Part shown: piece after piece, positions 18,572 to 27,543 of the stretch | How positions within the stretch are numbered: the stretch's first letter is position 1 | Layout of the letters: each line of letters begins with the position of its first letter | Source: Alitibacter langaaensis DSM 22999 | Lineage (GTDB): Bacteria > Pseudomonadota > Gammaproteobacteria > Enterobacterales > Pasteurellaceae | Assembly (NCBI RefSeq): GCF_003096995.1 | Contig: NZ_QENU01000014.1 | Span: forward strand, 1-44,204 | Direction: 5' to 3' | DNA length: 44,204 nt | Program-made: the position numbers and the translations under genes | Notes under the pieces: generated by a model | The model's database searches: none | What the model saw: only the letters and a program-made list of their open reading frames with translations | Told to the model about the DNA's origin: nothing

Positions 18572-18592
18572 CTTAAATTTAATCTCCCTTAT

Positions 18593-18668
18593 GGGTCGTT
18601 AGCTCAGTCGGTAGAGCAGTGGACTTTTAATCCATTGGTCGAAGGTTCGAATCCTTCACGACCCACCA
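18593..18668 (+). tRNA. tRNA-Lys (anticodon UUU), copy 3
   Basis: Identical to the other two copies. After it the sequence is T-rich up to 18730, but I see no clean stem for a terminator. Lysine tRNAs are substrates of t6A modification and of TcdA, encoded at 25644. Confidence 0.98.
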
Positions 18669-18777
18669 TCTTATTTCAAGCGTAGATAAAATTTTCTTCT
18701 CTTATTTATTTTTCATCTATCATCTAATATTTATTCGTTTGCTAATCATCAGTAAAAAGCACCGATACAGACCTTAA

Positions 18778-18799
18778 TTTCGTGATCTTTATTCCAAAA
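18778..18799 (+). promoter_or_regulatory. Candidate CRP-S (competence) site of comNOPQ
   Basis: The 22 bases at 18778-18799 (left half TTTCGTGATCT, right half TTATTCCAAAA) match the Haemophilus CRP-S pattern TTTTGCGATC...GATCGCAAAA at about 16 positions. With TAAAGT (18837-18842) as -10, the site centre falls near -61.5. comNOPQ belongs to the Sxy/CRP competence regulon in H. influenzae. The match is imperfect. Confidence 0.45.
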
Positions 18800-18867
18800 A
18801 TCCTGCTTTTGACTTTCTTTGTTTGCTAACGGCAAGTAAAGTGCGGTCAAAATAGAGGAAATTTTTT

Positions 18868-19401
18868 ATGGTTAAAGGTTTTACCTTATTGGAAATGTTG
18901 ATCGCAATATTTATCATCAGTTTGACCGCACTTTTCACATTCCCAACTTGGCAGCAAACCAATACACAAATGATTTTAGCTAAAGAGCAGCAAAAGCTTT
19001 ATATCTTTTTGCGTCAAATTCAGGCTCGAGTAGAAAATTCATCAGACATTTGGCTCATTATGGCAAGCCAACAGCGCACGCCTCATTATTGGTGCATCAC
19101 TGCTCAGCGTAAAACTGAAACCCTATGTGATTGCTTAACACCGCAGACTTGCCCAAAATCTGCGACTGCACATTTTTATCAGCCTTATTTCCCCGAACAA
19201 ACTCAGCTGCTGGCTAAGCAATATTTCCCTGCGGAGATCACTAAATTTAACGGCATACGCAATACCTCGCCCTCTGGATGTTTTGTTTTGCAGGCAGGGG
19301 AAAGTCGCACTCTTTTTTCTTTTTCTAATCTTGGCACATTACGACTCAAGGATTATCAATCGTTGAGCGCTTGCCGTTCAGATATAGGGGCGAATGAATG
19401 A
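18868..19401 (+). CDS. comN: Competence pseudopilin-like protein ComN
   Basis: A 177-residue protein with a type IV prepilin leader: MVKG then FTLLEMLIAIFIIS, where cleavage occurs after Gly4 and Glu5 of the mature protein is present. Several cysteines (WCIT, CDCL, QTCP, CFVL) suggest disulfides in the globular part. First gene of a four-gene set with short or negative spacing, matching H. influenzae comNOPQ, needed for DNA uptake with the type IV pilus machinery. GAGGA precedes the ATG. An uptake signal at 18925 encodes LTAL within the membrane helix. Confidence 0.88.
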   Translation: MVKGFTLLEMLIAIFIISLTALFTFPTWQQTNTQMILAKEQQKLYIFLRQIQARVENSSDIWLIMASQQRTPHYWCITAQRKTETLCDCLTPQTCPKSATAHFYQPYFPEQTQLLAKQYFPAEITKFNGIRNTSPSGCFVLQAGESRTLFSFSNLGTLRLKDYQSLSACRSDIGANE

Positions 19402-20117
19402 AATTTTTTCGAGGGCAAACTTTACTCAGTTTAATCATCAGTCTCGCTCTTTCTTCTTTTCTGATGTTAGTGATGATTGCTTTTTACAGCCATACTCAAC
19501 GACAAAATAAAACAGTGCTAGCGCAATTGCAATTACAAGCCGAATTGCAGCGGATTATTCAGACCATAGGGCGAGATGTGCGGCGTGCAGGATTTCGCGC
19601 TCTAGCGCCAAACTTGCAGCAAAGTAATTTGTTCTTGTTTGAACAAGATGAGCAAGGCACCAGTATCACCATTCAGCAAGCGGATAATGAGCCAGAGAAT
19701 AGTTGTCTATTATTTTTCTACGATATTAATGCCAATGGTTGTATCGGCTCAAAAAATAAAGGCAAGACTTGTGTGAATAAAGGCAAAAATGCCACATCGG
19801 AAATCGGCACAGAATTATTTGGTTACCGCCTAAACAAAAATATGATTGAAAGCCGCCAAACCTATAAAAATAGCGTTAGTCAGACTTGCAGCCAAGAACA
19901 ATGCCGTAGTTATTTGCAGCAGCCTGCCTGCAATGCCAGCGGTTGGACGGATTTATTAGATGAAAAAGACTATGCCATTAGCCAACTTGAATTCAATTGG
20001 ATAGCCAATCGACAAGGAATTGAGATTATTTTAGCGGGCTATTTAAAATCGCTGCCTGATATTCGTTATCAAACCAATATCATTGTGCCCTTATTGAATC
20101 AAGGAGCATTTCAATGA
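19398..20117 (+). CDS. comO: Competence pseudopilin-like protein ComO (PilW-like)
   Basis: A 239-residue protein overlapping comN by 4 bp. The leader MKFFRG is followed by QTLLSLIISLALSSFLML, a prepilin-like helix lacking the usual Glu5. The region QRIIQTIGRDVRRAGFRA is typical of PilW-type minor pilins. Six to eight cysteines in the second half point to a disulfide-rich periplasmic domain. Part of the DNA-uptake operon; probably a minor pseudopilin subunit. Confidence 0.85.
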   Translation: MKFFRGQTLLSLIISLALSSFLMLVMIAFYSHTQRQNKTVLAQLQLQAELQRIIQTIGRDVRRAGFRALAPNLQQSNLFLFEQDEQGTSITIQQADNEPENSCLLFFYDINANGCIGSKNKGKTCVNKGKNATSEIGTELFGYRLNKNMIESRQTYKNSVSQTCSQEQCRSYLQQPACNASGWTDLLDEKDYAISQLEFNWIANRQGIEIILAGYLKSLPDIRYQTNIIVPLLNQGAFQ

Positions 20118-20791
20118 AGCTGTATCGTGGTGTGATGACATTAACCTTGCTGATGTTGCTCAGCTCTACGCTGTTGATTTTTATGTTATTTGACGATGAT
20201 ATGCTACGTTTACATTCCGCACTAACGGCGCACCGTCAGCATTATGTGGAGCAAAGTAGTGCATTACAAGAAATCAGCCAGCAGGCGAAGCGTAATGCCT
20301 GTGCGGCGGTGCCATTGGAGATAAGCGAAAATGTTTATCGGGTAGAATTTCAGCTAGAGAATTTCCCGGATGATAATCAGCATTATCTTTGGTGTGAACG
20401 CAAGGCATTATTTAAAAAAGCACCGAAGAAAGGAAATTTAGCGCAAGAATTTCATAACTATATCAATAATTCGCATATTTCTTTATTTAGATCGCAATTG
20501 AATGCTCCAAATTTCGCCAAAAGTGCGGACAAAAATGCCGAATTTTATTGGTTTGATAGCAGCCAAACGGAATGGAATATCAATGGAAATATTACCGCCG
20601 TGATTGTCGCCGAGGGCAATTTACAGATAAAAGGAAAAGGCAAAATTATGGGAACGGTGATTACAGCAGGGCAGCTGTTGCCAGAACAAGACATCGCTAT
20701 CGTGTATAACAAAAATGTGGTCAACCAAGTCGTTCAACAATATAGTCAATGGCAGCGGGCGGAGAAAAGTTGGTATGATTTCAACCCTTAA
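20114..20791 (+). CDS. comP: Competence protein ComP, minor pseudopilin-like
   Basis: A 225-residue protein starting with overlap of the comO stop (ATG at 20114). MKLYRG is followed by VMTLTLLMLLSSTLLIFML, a single N-terminal helix with prepilin-like Gly but no Glu5. The remainder is polar, with GNITAVIVAEGNLQIKGKGK resembling a PilX-like or right-handed repeat strand pattern. The assignment rests mainly on operon position in comNOPQ. A degenerate uptake signal (AAGTGCGGA) occurs at 20521. Confidence 0.82.
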   Translation: MKLYRGVMTLTLLMLLSSTLLIFMLFDDDMLRLHSALTAHRQHYVEQSSALQEISQQAKRNACAAVPLEISENVYRVEFQLENFPDDNQHYLWCERKALFKKAPKKGNLAQEFHNYINNSHISLFRSQLNAPNFAKSADKNAEFYWFDSSQTEWNINGNITAVIVAEGNLQIKGKGKIMGTVITAGQLLPEQDIAIVYNKNVVNQVVQQYSQWQRAEKSWYDFNP

Positions 20792-21068
20792 TCAATTCAA
20801 AGGCATGAGCCTGTTAACCTTGCTGATAGTGATTACGTTGTTCAGCGGCATTTTCCTTGCGATCAATCAATGGGCGAGTCAACAGCGAAAAAGTGCGGTG
20901 GAAATTTATCAACGTTACCAAGCCATTCAAATCGCAGAAAATCAAAAACAACGGCGGTTTTTAGGTATGCCTTGCGAAAATCAGCTGCACCAAAATGCGA
21001 TCAAATTTTCCATTGAATGCGCTGAACGAATAACAGTCCGCTATCCCGCAGGAAAAATAACCCTATAA
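20775..21068 (+). CDS. comQ: Competence protein ComQ, minor pseudopilin-like
   Basis: A 97-residue protein overlapping the end of comP by 17 bp. I chose the ATG at 20775 because GGAG lies at 20761-20764 and it gives MISTLNQFKG followed by the helix MSLLTLLIVITLFSG, a prepilin-like N-terminus without Glu5. The frame extends further upstream inside comP without a signal. Two cysteines (MPCEN and IECAE) remain in the small domain. Last gene of the competence operon; recC starts 71 bp later with no terminator between, suggesting co-transcription. An uptake signal at 20891 encodes KSAV. Confidence 0.83.
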   Translation: MISTLNQFKGMSLLTLLIVITLFSGIFLAINQWASQQRKSAVEIYQRYQAIQIAENQKQRRFLGMPCENQLHQNAIKFSIECAERITVRYPAGKITL

Positions 21069-21139
21069 AATACTTGCAGATGAAGAAAATCTCTCGGAAA
21101 ATAACCGCACTTTAGCCGTTGTTATTGGATGAGATTGCC

Positions 21140-24100
21140 GTGTTTTATATTTACCACTCGAACGATTTAGACGTTCAAAAAGACATTCTGTTACACCTGA
21201 TGAAGAAAGGCAATCATGATCCTTTTCAGCCTGAAACTATCATGGTGCAAAGCCCAGGCATGGCACAGTGGTTGCAATTGCAAATCGCGCAAGAAACAGG
21301 CATCGCCGCCAACCTTAACTTTCCGTTACCCGCGAGTTTTATTTGGCAACAATATGTTGATAATCTGCCGCAAGTGGCGCAGCAAAGCCAGTTTAGAAAA
21401 GAAGCAATGGCGTGGCGTTTAATGTCGTTGATCCCGCAAGCCAATGTGCCACAACTTAATGCCTATCTGCGTTCATCCACGCAATCAGAACAACAAAAAC
21501 GTTATCAATTAGCCCTTAAAATTGCCGACTTATTTGACCAATATTTGGTTTATCGCCCCGATTGGATCGCGGCTTGGGAGCGAGTCGATGACGACGCTAT
21601 TTTTCAGCAGATTCGCACCCAACAAGCTGCAAATAATGAAAAATTGTTGCAACAAATTCAGCAAGCCATTCATTGGCAAGGGGACTTATGGCGCGCCTTA
21701 GTGGCTGAGATTCAACAGAATTTTCCTGATCGTACGATCCAACATCGCGCCAATTTGCATAACGATTATTTGGCATTGCTAAAAAATCGTAGCCCTAAAA
21801 ATTTGCCTGCACGCTTGTTTGTGTTTGGCATTTCTGCGTTGCCGAAAACTTATTTAGAAACCCTTGTGGCGATGGCTGCACATTGTGATGTGCATTTATT
21901 TTTTAACAATCCAAGCCGTGAATATTGGGGGGATATTGTTGATCCTACCTTTTTACAGAAACTCAGTTTAAAGCAACGAACAGAATGGAAAAATCCTGAA
22001 AAATTCACCGCACTTTTATCAGACACGCAAAAAAACACAGAACGTACGCAAGACAATGAATTGCTGCAAGTTGGGCATCCATTGCTAGCAACATGGGGGA
22101 AATTAGGGCGCGATTTTTTCTATTTATTAAGCCAAATCAACGGGCAAGATATTCAATTTTTTACTGAACTAGACGGAAGCACCTTGCTGACACAGCTGCA
22201 AAATCGTATTCTCAATTTAACGCCAAATCAGCAAGCATTATTAAATTATGCTGAAAATGACCGCACTTTGAGCTTTCATTCCTGCCACAGCCCGATGCGT
22301 GAAGTGGAAGTTTTACACGATTATTTGTTGCAATTATTTCAACAACATCCAGATCTCACGCCCAAAGACATTGTGGTGATGGTGGCGGATATTGATCGTT
22401 ACATGCCCTATATTCAAGCGGTATTTGGGCAATATCAACGCCATAGTGATTTGCGTTACATTCCTTTTTCCATTTCGGATGGCAAGCTCTCTGAAAACGA
22501 CGTGCTACTTGCCACGTTCCTATCTTTACTTCGCTTGAAAGAAAGTCAATTTAGTGCAGAAGATGTGCTTGCTTTATTGGATATTCCCGCTGTTCGTGAG
22601 CAGTTTCACATCAGCCTGCAGGATTTAGAAACGATACGTCATTGGGTTAAAGATGCGGAAATTCGCTTCGGTTTAAATGAACAACAGGGCGAAATGCGCA
22701 ATTTTAATGCGTGGCAGGCTGGCATTGAACGTATGCTGCTTGGTTTTGCCATGCGTGAAGAAAATGACATCTGGCAAGAAAGCTTGGGCTTTGATAATGC
22801 TTATGGACTTAAGGGACAACTGGTGGGATTACTCGCCGCATTTTTAGCCCGTTTGCAACAATGGCACCAAGATTTGCAAGGCGAGCATTGTATGGAAAAA
22901 TGGCAGCTTATTTTGACCGCACTTGTGGATGATTTTTTTGCCCCGAACGAATCCAATTTCGATACCTTGTTGTATATCAAAGAGGCGATTCAGCAGCTAG
23001 CGGATTTGTTGGCTGAGATTCATTTTGAACAGGCGATCAGCATTGATGTGATCGCCGAAGTGATGACCGCGCGTTTAGACGACAATGACAATAGCCAAAA
23101 ATTTTTAGTGGGTAAAGTGAATTTCTGCACCTTATTGCCTATGCGCGCGATTCCGTTCAAAGTGGTGTGTTTATTGGGAATGAACAGCGAAGATTATCCC
23201 CGCCAGCAAACCCCGAATAGTTTTGATTTAATGCAATATCATCGCCAGAAAGGTGACCGTTTCCGCCGCGATGATGATCGTTATTTATTCCTTGAGGCTT
23301 TGCTTGCCGCCCAACAATATTTGTATATCAGCTATGTTGGTCGCTCGATTACAGACAATCAAGCGCGCGAACCTTCCGTCTTGGTGAGCCAGCTGTTAGA
23401 TTATGTGAATGAAAACTTAGCGCAAGGGAAATTACAGGTGCAACAGCACAGCATGACGATTTTCGGCCCCGAAAACTTCAGCCAAACGCACCGCACTTTT
23501 GCGAAAGAATGGTTGCCTTTGGTGAATCCTCAACGCCTGCATATCGCCGATTTTGCAACGCAATTCGAGCATCGTGCCACAGAAAAAATAGAGCGCATTG
23601 AATTTTCTCAATTGGTGCAATTTGTGCGCCACCCTGTGCGATATTTCTTTGAAAGACAATTAGGTGTGTATTTTCGGGATGACGAAACGCTGATTTCCGA
23701 CAGCGAAAACTTTACGTTAGAGGGCTTGGATAAATACAATCTTAAAGGCGAAATGCTGCCTTATGAACAATCTGAATTGGCGCATTTTTTCCAACGACAA
23801 AAACTCAAGGGAATTATGCCGCGTGCTGAGTTTGCGACCATTACCGAGCAAAAAGTGCGGTCAGAAATGGCACCGTTTCAGGAAGTATTGCAGCAATATA
23901 TTAGCCAGCCGCCACAAACGGAATGGCATGAGCTGACTATACCAACGAGCCAAGGGGAAATTTTGTTACACGGCGCGTTAGATCAGCTATTCGGTGAGGA
24001 CAAACAGCGAGTAACATGGCGAGTTGGCAGCCTGAAAGACAGCTTCCGCATTGAAAATTGGCTGGGTTATTTATGGCAAGTGGCGACGACTGAACGTAAG

Positions 24101-24451
24101 CAATCGCCTGTTTTTTATACGAAAGAGAAAGGAATATCAGCCCATCGCTTTAAAACTGTGGAAAAATCGACCGCACTTGAGTTGTTACAAATGTATGTGG
24201 AAAGCTATGTGCAGGGCGTGCATCAGATTCAACTCGTCCCAACGGATAATCTTAGCTGCTGGTTGAAATTAACCCCTGAAAGTGCGGTGGAAAATTTAGC
24301 AGTTTTATCGGCGCTTGCGCAAGGCGATGGTTATTATTCTGATGGCGATGTGTATTGGGCGCGCGTTTTTATGCAAACGAAAGAATGGGATTGGCAAAAT
24401 ATGCTCGAAACGGTTAAAGCTTGGTTTGAACCAATGCTAGAAAATGCATAA
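21140..24451 (+). CDS. recC: Exodeoxyribonuclease V subunit gamma RecC, GTG start
   Basis: A 1103-residue RecC, the Chi-recognising scaffold of the RecBCD helicase-nuclease. The N-terminus MFYIYHSNDLDVQKDILLHL, then VQSPGMAQWLQLQIAQETGI and FPLPASFIWQQYV, are conserved RecC motifs; later LLGMNSEDYPRQQTPNSFDLM is also typical. I place the start at GTG 21140, which begins at the conserved region behind GGATGAG; a TTG at 21119 would add seven residues. recB and recD are not adjacent, as in Haemophilus generally. It contains seven exact uptake signals (22007, 22260, 22916, 23490, 23853, 24170, 24280), the densest gene in the window. Confidence 0.95.
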   Translation: MFYIYHSNDLDVQKDILLHLMKKGNHDPFQPETIMVQSPGMAQWLQLQIAQETGIAANLNFPLPASFIWQQYVDNLPQVAQQSQFRKEAMAWRLMSLIPQANVPQLNAYLRSSTQSEQQKRYQLALKIADLFDQYLVYRPDWIAAWERVDDDAIFQQIRTQQAANNEKLLQQIQQAIHWQGDLWRALVAEIQQNFPDRTIQHRANLHNDYLALLKNRSPKNLPARLFVFGISALPKTYLETLVAMAAHCDVHLFFNNPSREYWGDIVDPTFLQKLSLKQRTEWKNPEKFTALLSDTQKNTERTQDNELLQVGHPLLATWGKLGRDFFYLLSQINGQDIQFFTELDGSTLLTQLQNRILNLTPNQQALLNYAENDRTLSFHSCHSPMREVEVLHDYLLQLFQQHPDLTPKDIVVMVADIDRYMPYIQAVFGQYQRHSDLRYIPFSISDGKLSENDVLLATFLSLLRLKESQFSAEDVLALLDIPAVREQFHISLQDLETIRHWVKDAEIRFGLNEQQGEMRNFNAWQAGIERMLLGFAMREENDIWQESLGFDNAYGLKGQLVGLLAAFLARLQQWHQDLQGEHCMEKWQLILTALVDDFFAPNESNFDTLLYIKEAIQQLADLLAEIHFEQAISIDVIAEVMTARLDDNDNSQKFLVGKVNFCTLLPMRAIPFKVVCLLGMNSEDYPRQQTPNSFDLMQYHRQKGDRFRRDDDRYLFLEALLAAQQYLYISYVGRSITDNQAREPSVLVSQLLDYVNENLAQGKLQVQQHSMTIFGPENFSQTHRTFAKEWLPLVNPQRLHIADFATQFEHRATEKIERIEFSQLVQFVRHPVRYFFERQLGVYFRDDETLISDSENFTLEGLDKYNLKGEMLPYEQSELAHFFQRQKLKGIMPRAEFATITEQKVRSEMAPFQEVLQQYISQPPQTEWHELTIPTSQGEILLHGALDQLFGEDKQRVTWRVGSLKDSFRIENWLGYLWQVATTERKQSPVFYTKEKGISAHRFKTVEKSTALELLQMYVESYVQGVHQIQLVPTDNLSCWLKLTPESAVENLAVLSALAQGDGYYSDGDVYWARVFMQTKEWDWQNMLETVKAWFEPMLENA

Positions 24452-24528
24452 AAAACATTAGGGCGGTAGGCGGTTTTTAGGTATCATAGCGGCTTATTTT
24501 TTATTCGGGATTTGGGGAATTGTAAATT

Positions 24529-25644
24529 ATGATCAAAAAGAACTTCACTGTTAAAGCGATAACATTATTGTCGGCACTCGTTTTAGCCGCTTGTTCATCG
24601 TCGCCTGTGAAAAAAACGGCAAATAACTGTGTATCCGCGGTAGCCACGCAAGCTGAAATGATGCAATTGGGGGCAAAATATCAAGGGCGTAGTTACAGCA
24701 CCAATCCTTTCACAACGGTTTCAACCATTGATAATCACAGTGGCATTATTAACCAAGGCGATTTTCTCACTCAGCTATCAAATGTGCGTGCTTATTCAGG
24801 AAAAATCACCGCAAACTTCGCAGAAAATTACGGCAAAATCCAACAATGGGTGATTGCTGGGGCTGATGTCAATGAGCTGGCTAATTATGGTATCCGCCCA
24901 CAAGTGATGTCTGGGATGGATGGTTTCCAAAATGTATTGATGACGGGATATTATTCCCCTGTGATCAAAGTGCGCGCAAGCAAACAAGGGGAATTTGATC
25001 AGCCTATTTATGCAATGCCGCGCAATAAACGTTTTACCCGCGCACAAATTTATGCAGGGGCGTTGGCAGGACAAGGCTTAGAGCTAGCATACAGCAATTC
25101 TATGATTGATAACTTCTTGCTTGGGGTACAAGGCAGTGGCTATGTGGATTATGGCAATGGCCAGCTACAATATTTAGCCTACGCAGGGCAAAATGGCTTT
25201 CCCTATGCCGCAGTTGGACGTTTGCTAGTCGAAGACGGCGAGATTCCTAAAGAAAAAATGTCAGTGCAAGCCATTCGTGATTGGGCAGCTCGTAATCCAT
25301 CACGCTTGCAAGGATTATTAGAACGCAATCCTTCTTATGTCTTTTTCAAACGCGATCCGTCTGGCAAAGTAAAAGGTGCCGCAGGCGTACCATTAGTGCC
25401 TATGGCATCGGTCGCTTCAGACCGCAATTTAGTGCCATTGGGCTCGGTATTGTTGGTGGAAGTGCCGCAAATTGATGATAACGGCAACTGGACTGGCGAA
25501 CATAAATTACATCTTATGGTGGCATTAGATGTGGGCGGCGCAGTCAACCAACATCACTTTGATTTATACCGCGGTGTTGGCGATCAGGCAGGGCATATTT
25601 CGGGCTTATCAAAACATTATGGACGGGTTTGGGTGCTACGTTAA
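24529..25644 (+). CDS. mltA: Membrane-bound lytic murein transglycosylase A
   Basis: A 371-residue outer-membrane lipoprotein with lipobox LAAC (Cys22). The central MltA domain (VLMTGYYSPVIKVRASKQGEF and following) and the C-terminal 3D domain (LDVGGAVNQHHFDLYRG) are visible; the latter holds the aspartates that give this family its activity, cleaving murein with formation of 1,6-anhydro ends. The last bases of the gene overlap the next start (TAATG), so translation of tcdA is coupled to it. Confidence 0.96.
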   Translation: MIKKNFTVKAITLLSALVLAACSSSPVKKTANNCVSAVATQAEMMQLGAKYQGRSYSTNPFTTVSTIDNHSGIINQGDFLTQLSNVRAYSGKITANFAENYGKIQQWVIAGADVNELANYGIRPQVMSGMDGFQNVLMTGYYSPVIKVRASKQGEFDQPIYAMPRNKRFTRAQIYAGALAGQGLELAYSNSMIDNFLLGVQGSGYVDYGNGQLQYLAYAGQNGFPYAAVGRLLVEDGEIPKEKMSVQAIRDWAARNPSRLQGLLERNPSYVFFKRDPSGKVKGAAGVPLVPMASVASDRNLVPLGSVLLVEVPQIDDNGNWTGEHKLHLMVALDVGGAVNQHHFDLYRGVGDQAGHISGLSKHYGRVWVLR

Positions 25645-26411
25645 TGACTGAGCGTATTGATAATTACGAACAACGTTTTGGTGGTATCGGTCGTCTTTAC
25701 ACCGCAGATGGGCTAGCTCGTTTGCGTCAAGCCCATATTTGCGTGATTGGCATTGGCGGCGTGGGCTCGTGGGTGGTGGAAGCGCTGGCACGTTCTGGCA
25801 TCGGCAAAATCACGATGATTGATATGGATGATATTTGTGTTACCAATATCAATCGCCAAATTCACGCACTCACAGGCAATGTCGGCAAGTTAAAAACCGA
25901 AGTTATGGCTGAGCGTGTGGCATTGATTAATCCCGAATGTGATGTAGAAATTATCGATGATTTTTTATCAAGTGAAAATCTCGCCGATTATCTCGATCGC
26001 GGTTACGATTATGTGATTGACGCGATTGACAGCGTGAAAACCAAAGCGGCACTGATCGCTTATTGTAAACGCCATAAAATTAAAGTGATCACCATTGGCG
26101 GGGCTGGTGGACAAACGGATCCGACCCAAATTCAGATCGCCGATATAACAAAGACTATTCAAGATCCGCTCATCGCCAAAGTGCGGTCAATTTTGCGCAA
26201 GGATTATTATTTCAGCCAAAATCCTAAACGCAAGTTTGGCGTGGATTGTGTGTTTTCCACACAACCGTTAATTTTCCCCAAAATGAGCGAGGGTTGTGAA
26301 ATTTCCGCGACAATGAATTGCGCAAATGGGTTCGGCGCCGCCACAATGATCACCGCCACCTTTGGTTTTTTTGCCGTTTCGCGGGTCATTGATAAACTTC
26401 TTCTAGCTTAA
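25644..26411 (+). CDS. tcdA: tRNA threonylcarbamoyladenosine dehydratase TcdA
   Basis: A 255-residue E1-like enzyme (formerly CsdL/YgdL) that uses ATP to cyclise t6A at position 37 of ANN-decoding tRNAs to ct6A. The ATP-binding GIGGVGSWVVEALARSGIG, the DMDDICVTNINRQ motif and the later DCVFSTQPLIFP region are typical of the family. The ATG at 25644 shares its A with the mltA stop. tRNA-Lys(UUU) at 18398-18668 is one class of substrate. An uptake signal lies at 26179. Confidence 0.95.
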   Translation: MTERIDNYEQRFGGIGRLYTADGLARLRQAHICVIGIGGVGSWVVEALARSGIGKITMIDMDDICVTNINRQIHALTGNVGKLKTEVMAERVALINPECDVEIIDDFLSSENLADYLDRGYDYVIDAIDSVKTKAALIAYCKRHKIKVITIGGAGGQTDPTQIQIADITKTIQDPLIAKVRSILRKDYYFSQNPKRKFGVDCVFSTQPLIFPKMSEGCEISATMNCANGFGAATMITATFGFFAVSRVIDKLLLA

Positions 26412-26417
26412 CCATTC

Positions 26418-26445
26418 AGGCGTAAAGAAAATTTACGCCTTTTTA
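26418..26445 (+). terminator. Terminator of mltA-tcdA
   Basis: AGGCGTAAA (26418-26426) and TTTACGCCT (26432-26440) form a perfect 9-bp stem with loop GAAAA, followed by TTTTATT. Confidence 0.85.
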
Positions 26446-26507
26446 TTGCATTTCTCTTTATTTAGAGTAATTTATCCGATTCTTATTTTTAATGAGAGAG
26501 AAGAACG

Positions 26508-27485
26508 ATGAACTTTAAAAAAACAATTTTGGCAACCAGTATTCTTAGCACGGCATTGCTTGGCGCGACATTCACAGCGCAAGCCACGGTAGTCACATCA
26601 ATCAAACCGCTGGGTTTTATCGCTTCCTCAATTGCTGATGGCGTAACCGATACAGAAATTATTGTGCCCACAGGAGCATCACCTCATGATTACAATTTAA
26701 AACCTTCAGATGTGCAAAAGTTAAAATCGGCGGAGCTTATTTTTTGGATCGGCAAAGATGTGGATGCATTTTTAGAGAAAAGTATTCATCAAGTGGATCA
26801 ACAAAATGTGCTAGCGATTGCCGATATTACAGGTGTGAAAGAATTATTGACGAAATCTGAACACCATCATCATGATGAACACGAAAGCCATGAGCATTCG
26901 CATGATCACGCCCATGACCACGATCATGCCCATGACGGACATCATCATGAAGTGGATGAAAATGGCTTAACCATCAACTGGCATGTATGGTATTCCCCAG
27001 AAATCAGCAAATTGGCGGCAGCGCAATTGTCCGATAAATTAGCTGAAAAATACCCTAGCCAAAAAGCAAAAATTACAGAAAATTTGGCGAATTTTAACCG
27101 CACTTTAGACGAACAAAGCGCAAAAATTAAAGGACAATTGGCGGCGTACCAAGATAAAGGTTTTTACGTATTTCACGATGCCTACGGTTATTTCAACGAT
27201 GCTTATGGCTTGAAGCAAACGGGTGCATTCACGATTAATCCATTGGTGGCACCAGGTGCACAAACATTGGCGCATATCAAAGAAGAAATCGAAGCGCATA
27301 AAGTTTCCTGCATATTTGCTGAACCGCAGTTTACGCCAAAAGTGATCGACACCTTAAGCAAAAACACAGGCGTGCATGTGGGGCGTTTAGACCCAATGGG
27401 GGATGGCATTTCTCTTGGCAAAAATGCCTATGGGAATTTTATGCAATTCACCGCAGACAGTTACGCAGAATGTTTGCGCAAATAG
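26508..27485 (+). CDS. znuA: Zinc-binding periplasmic protein ZnuA
   Basis: A 325-residue substrate-binding protein of the ZnuABC zinc importer (cluster A-I). A signal peptide ends near TAQA. The metal ligand His60 is in GASPHDY and His159 in NWHVW. Residues 119-147 form the charged His-rich loop (19-odd histidines, HHHHDEHESHEH and onwards) typical of ZnuA. The C-terminal domain contains FVFHDAYGYF in the form YVFHDAYGYF. No znuB or znuC gene is next to it, so the permease is encoded elsewhere. I looked for a Zur operator in the 96-bp upstream gap and did not find a convincing one. The gene resembles H. influenzae pzp1. Confidence 0.95.
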   Translation: MNFKKTILATSILSTALLGATFTAQATVVTSIKPLGFIASSIADGVTDTEIIVPTGASPHDYNLKPSDVQKLKSAELIFWIGKDVDAFLEKSIHQVDQQNVLAIADITGVKELLTKSEHHHHDEHESHEHSHDHAHDHDHAHDGHHHEVDENGLTINWHVWYSPEISKLAAAQLSDKLAEKYPSQKAKITENLANFNRTLDEQSAKIKGQLAAYQDKGFYVFHDAYGYFNDAYGLKQTGAFTINPLVAPGAQTLAHIKEEIEAHKVSCIFAEPQFTPKVIDTLSKNTGVHVGRLDPMGDGISLGKNAYGNFMQFTADSYAECLRK

Positions 27486-27543
27486 GGAATTTTTCTCCAT
27501 TTCCTTTGTCGTAAAGTCAGCAGTTTTGTGATAGATTGAATTT

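Noticed and set aside
20521-20529. AAGTGCGGA in comP and other near-miss uptake signals (10026, 13435, 42674)
   Set aside because: One-base mismatches to the 9-base core; counted as degenerate only.
26446-26507. Zur operator upstream of znuA
   Set aside because: No palindrome resembling the Zur consensus is present; only a short CTCT/AGAG dyad.
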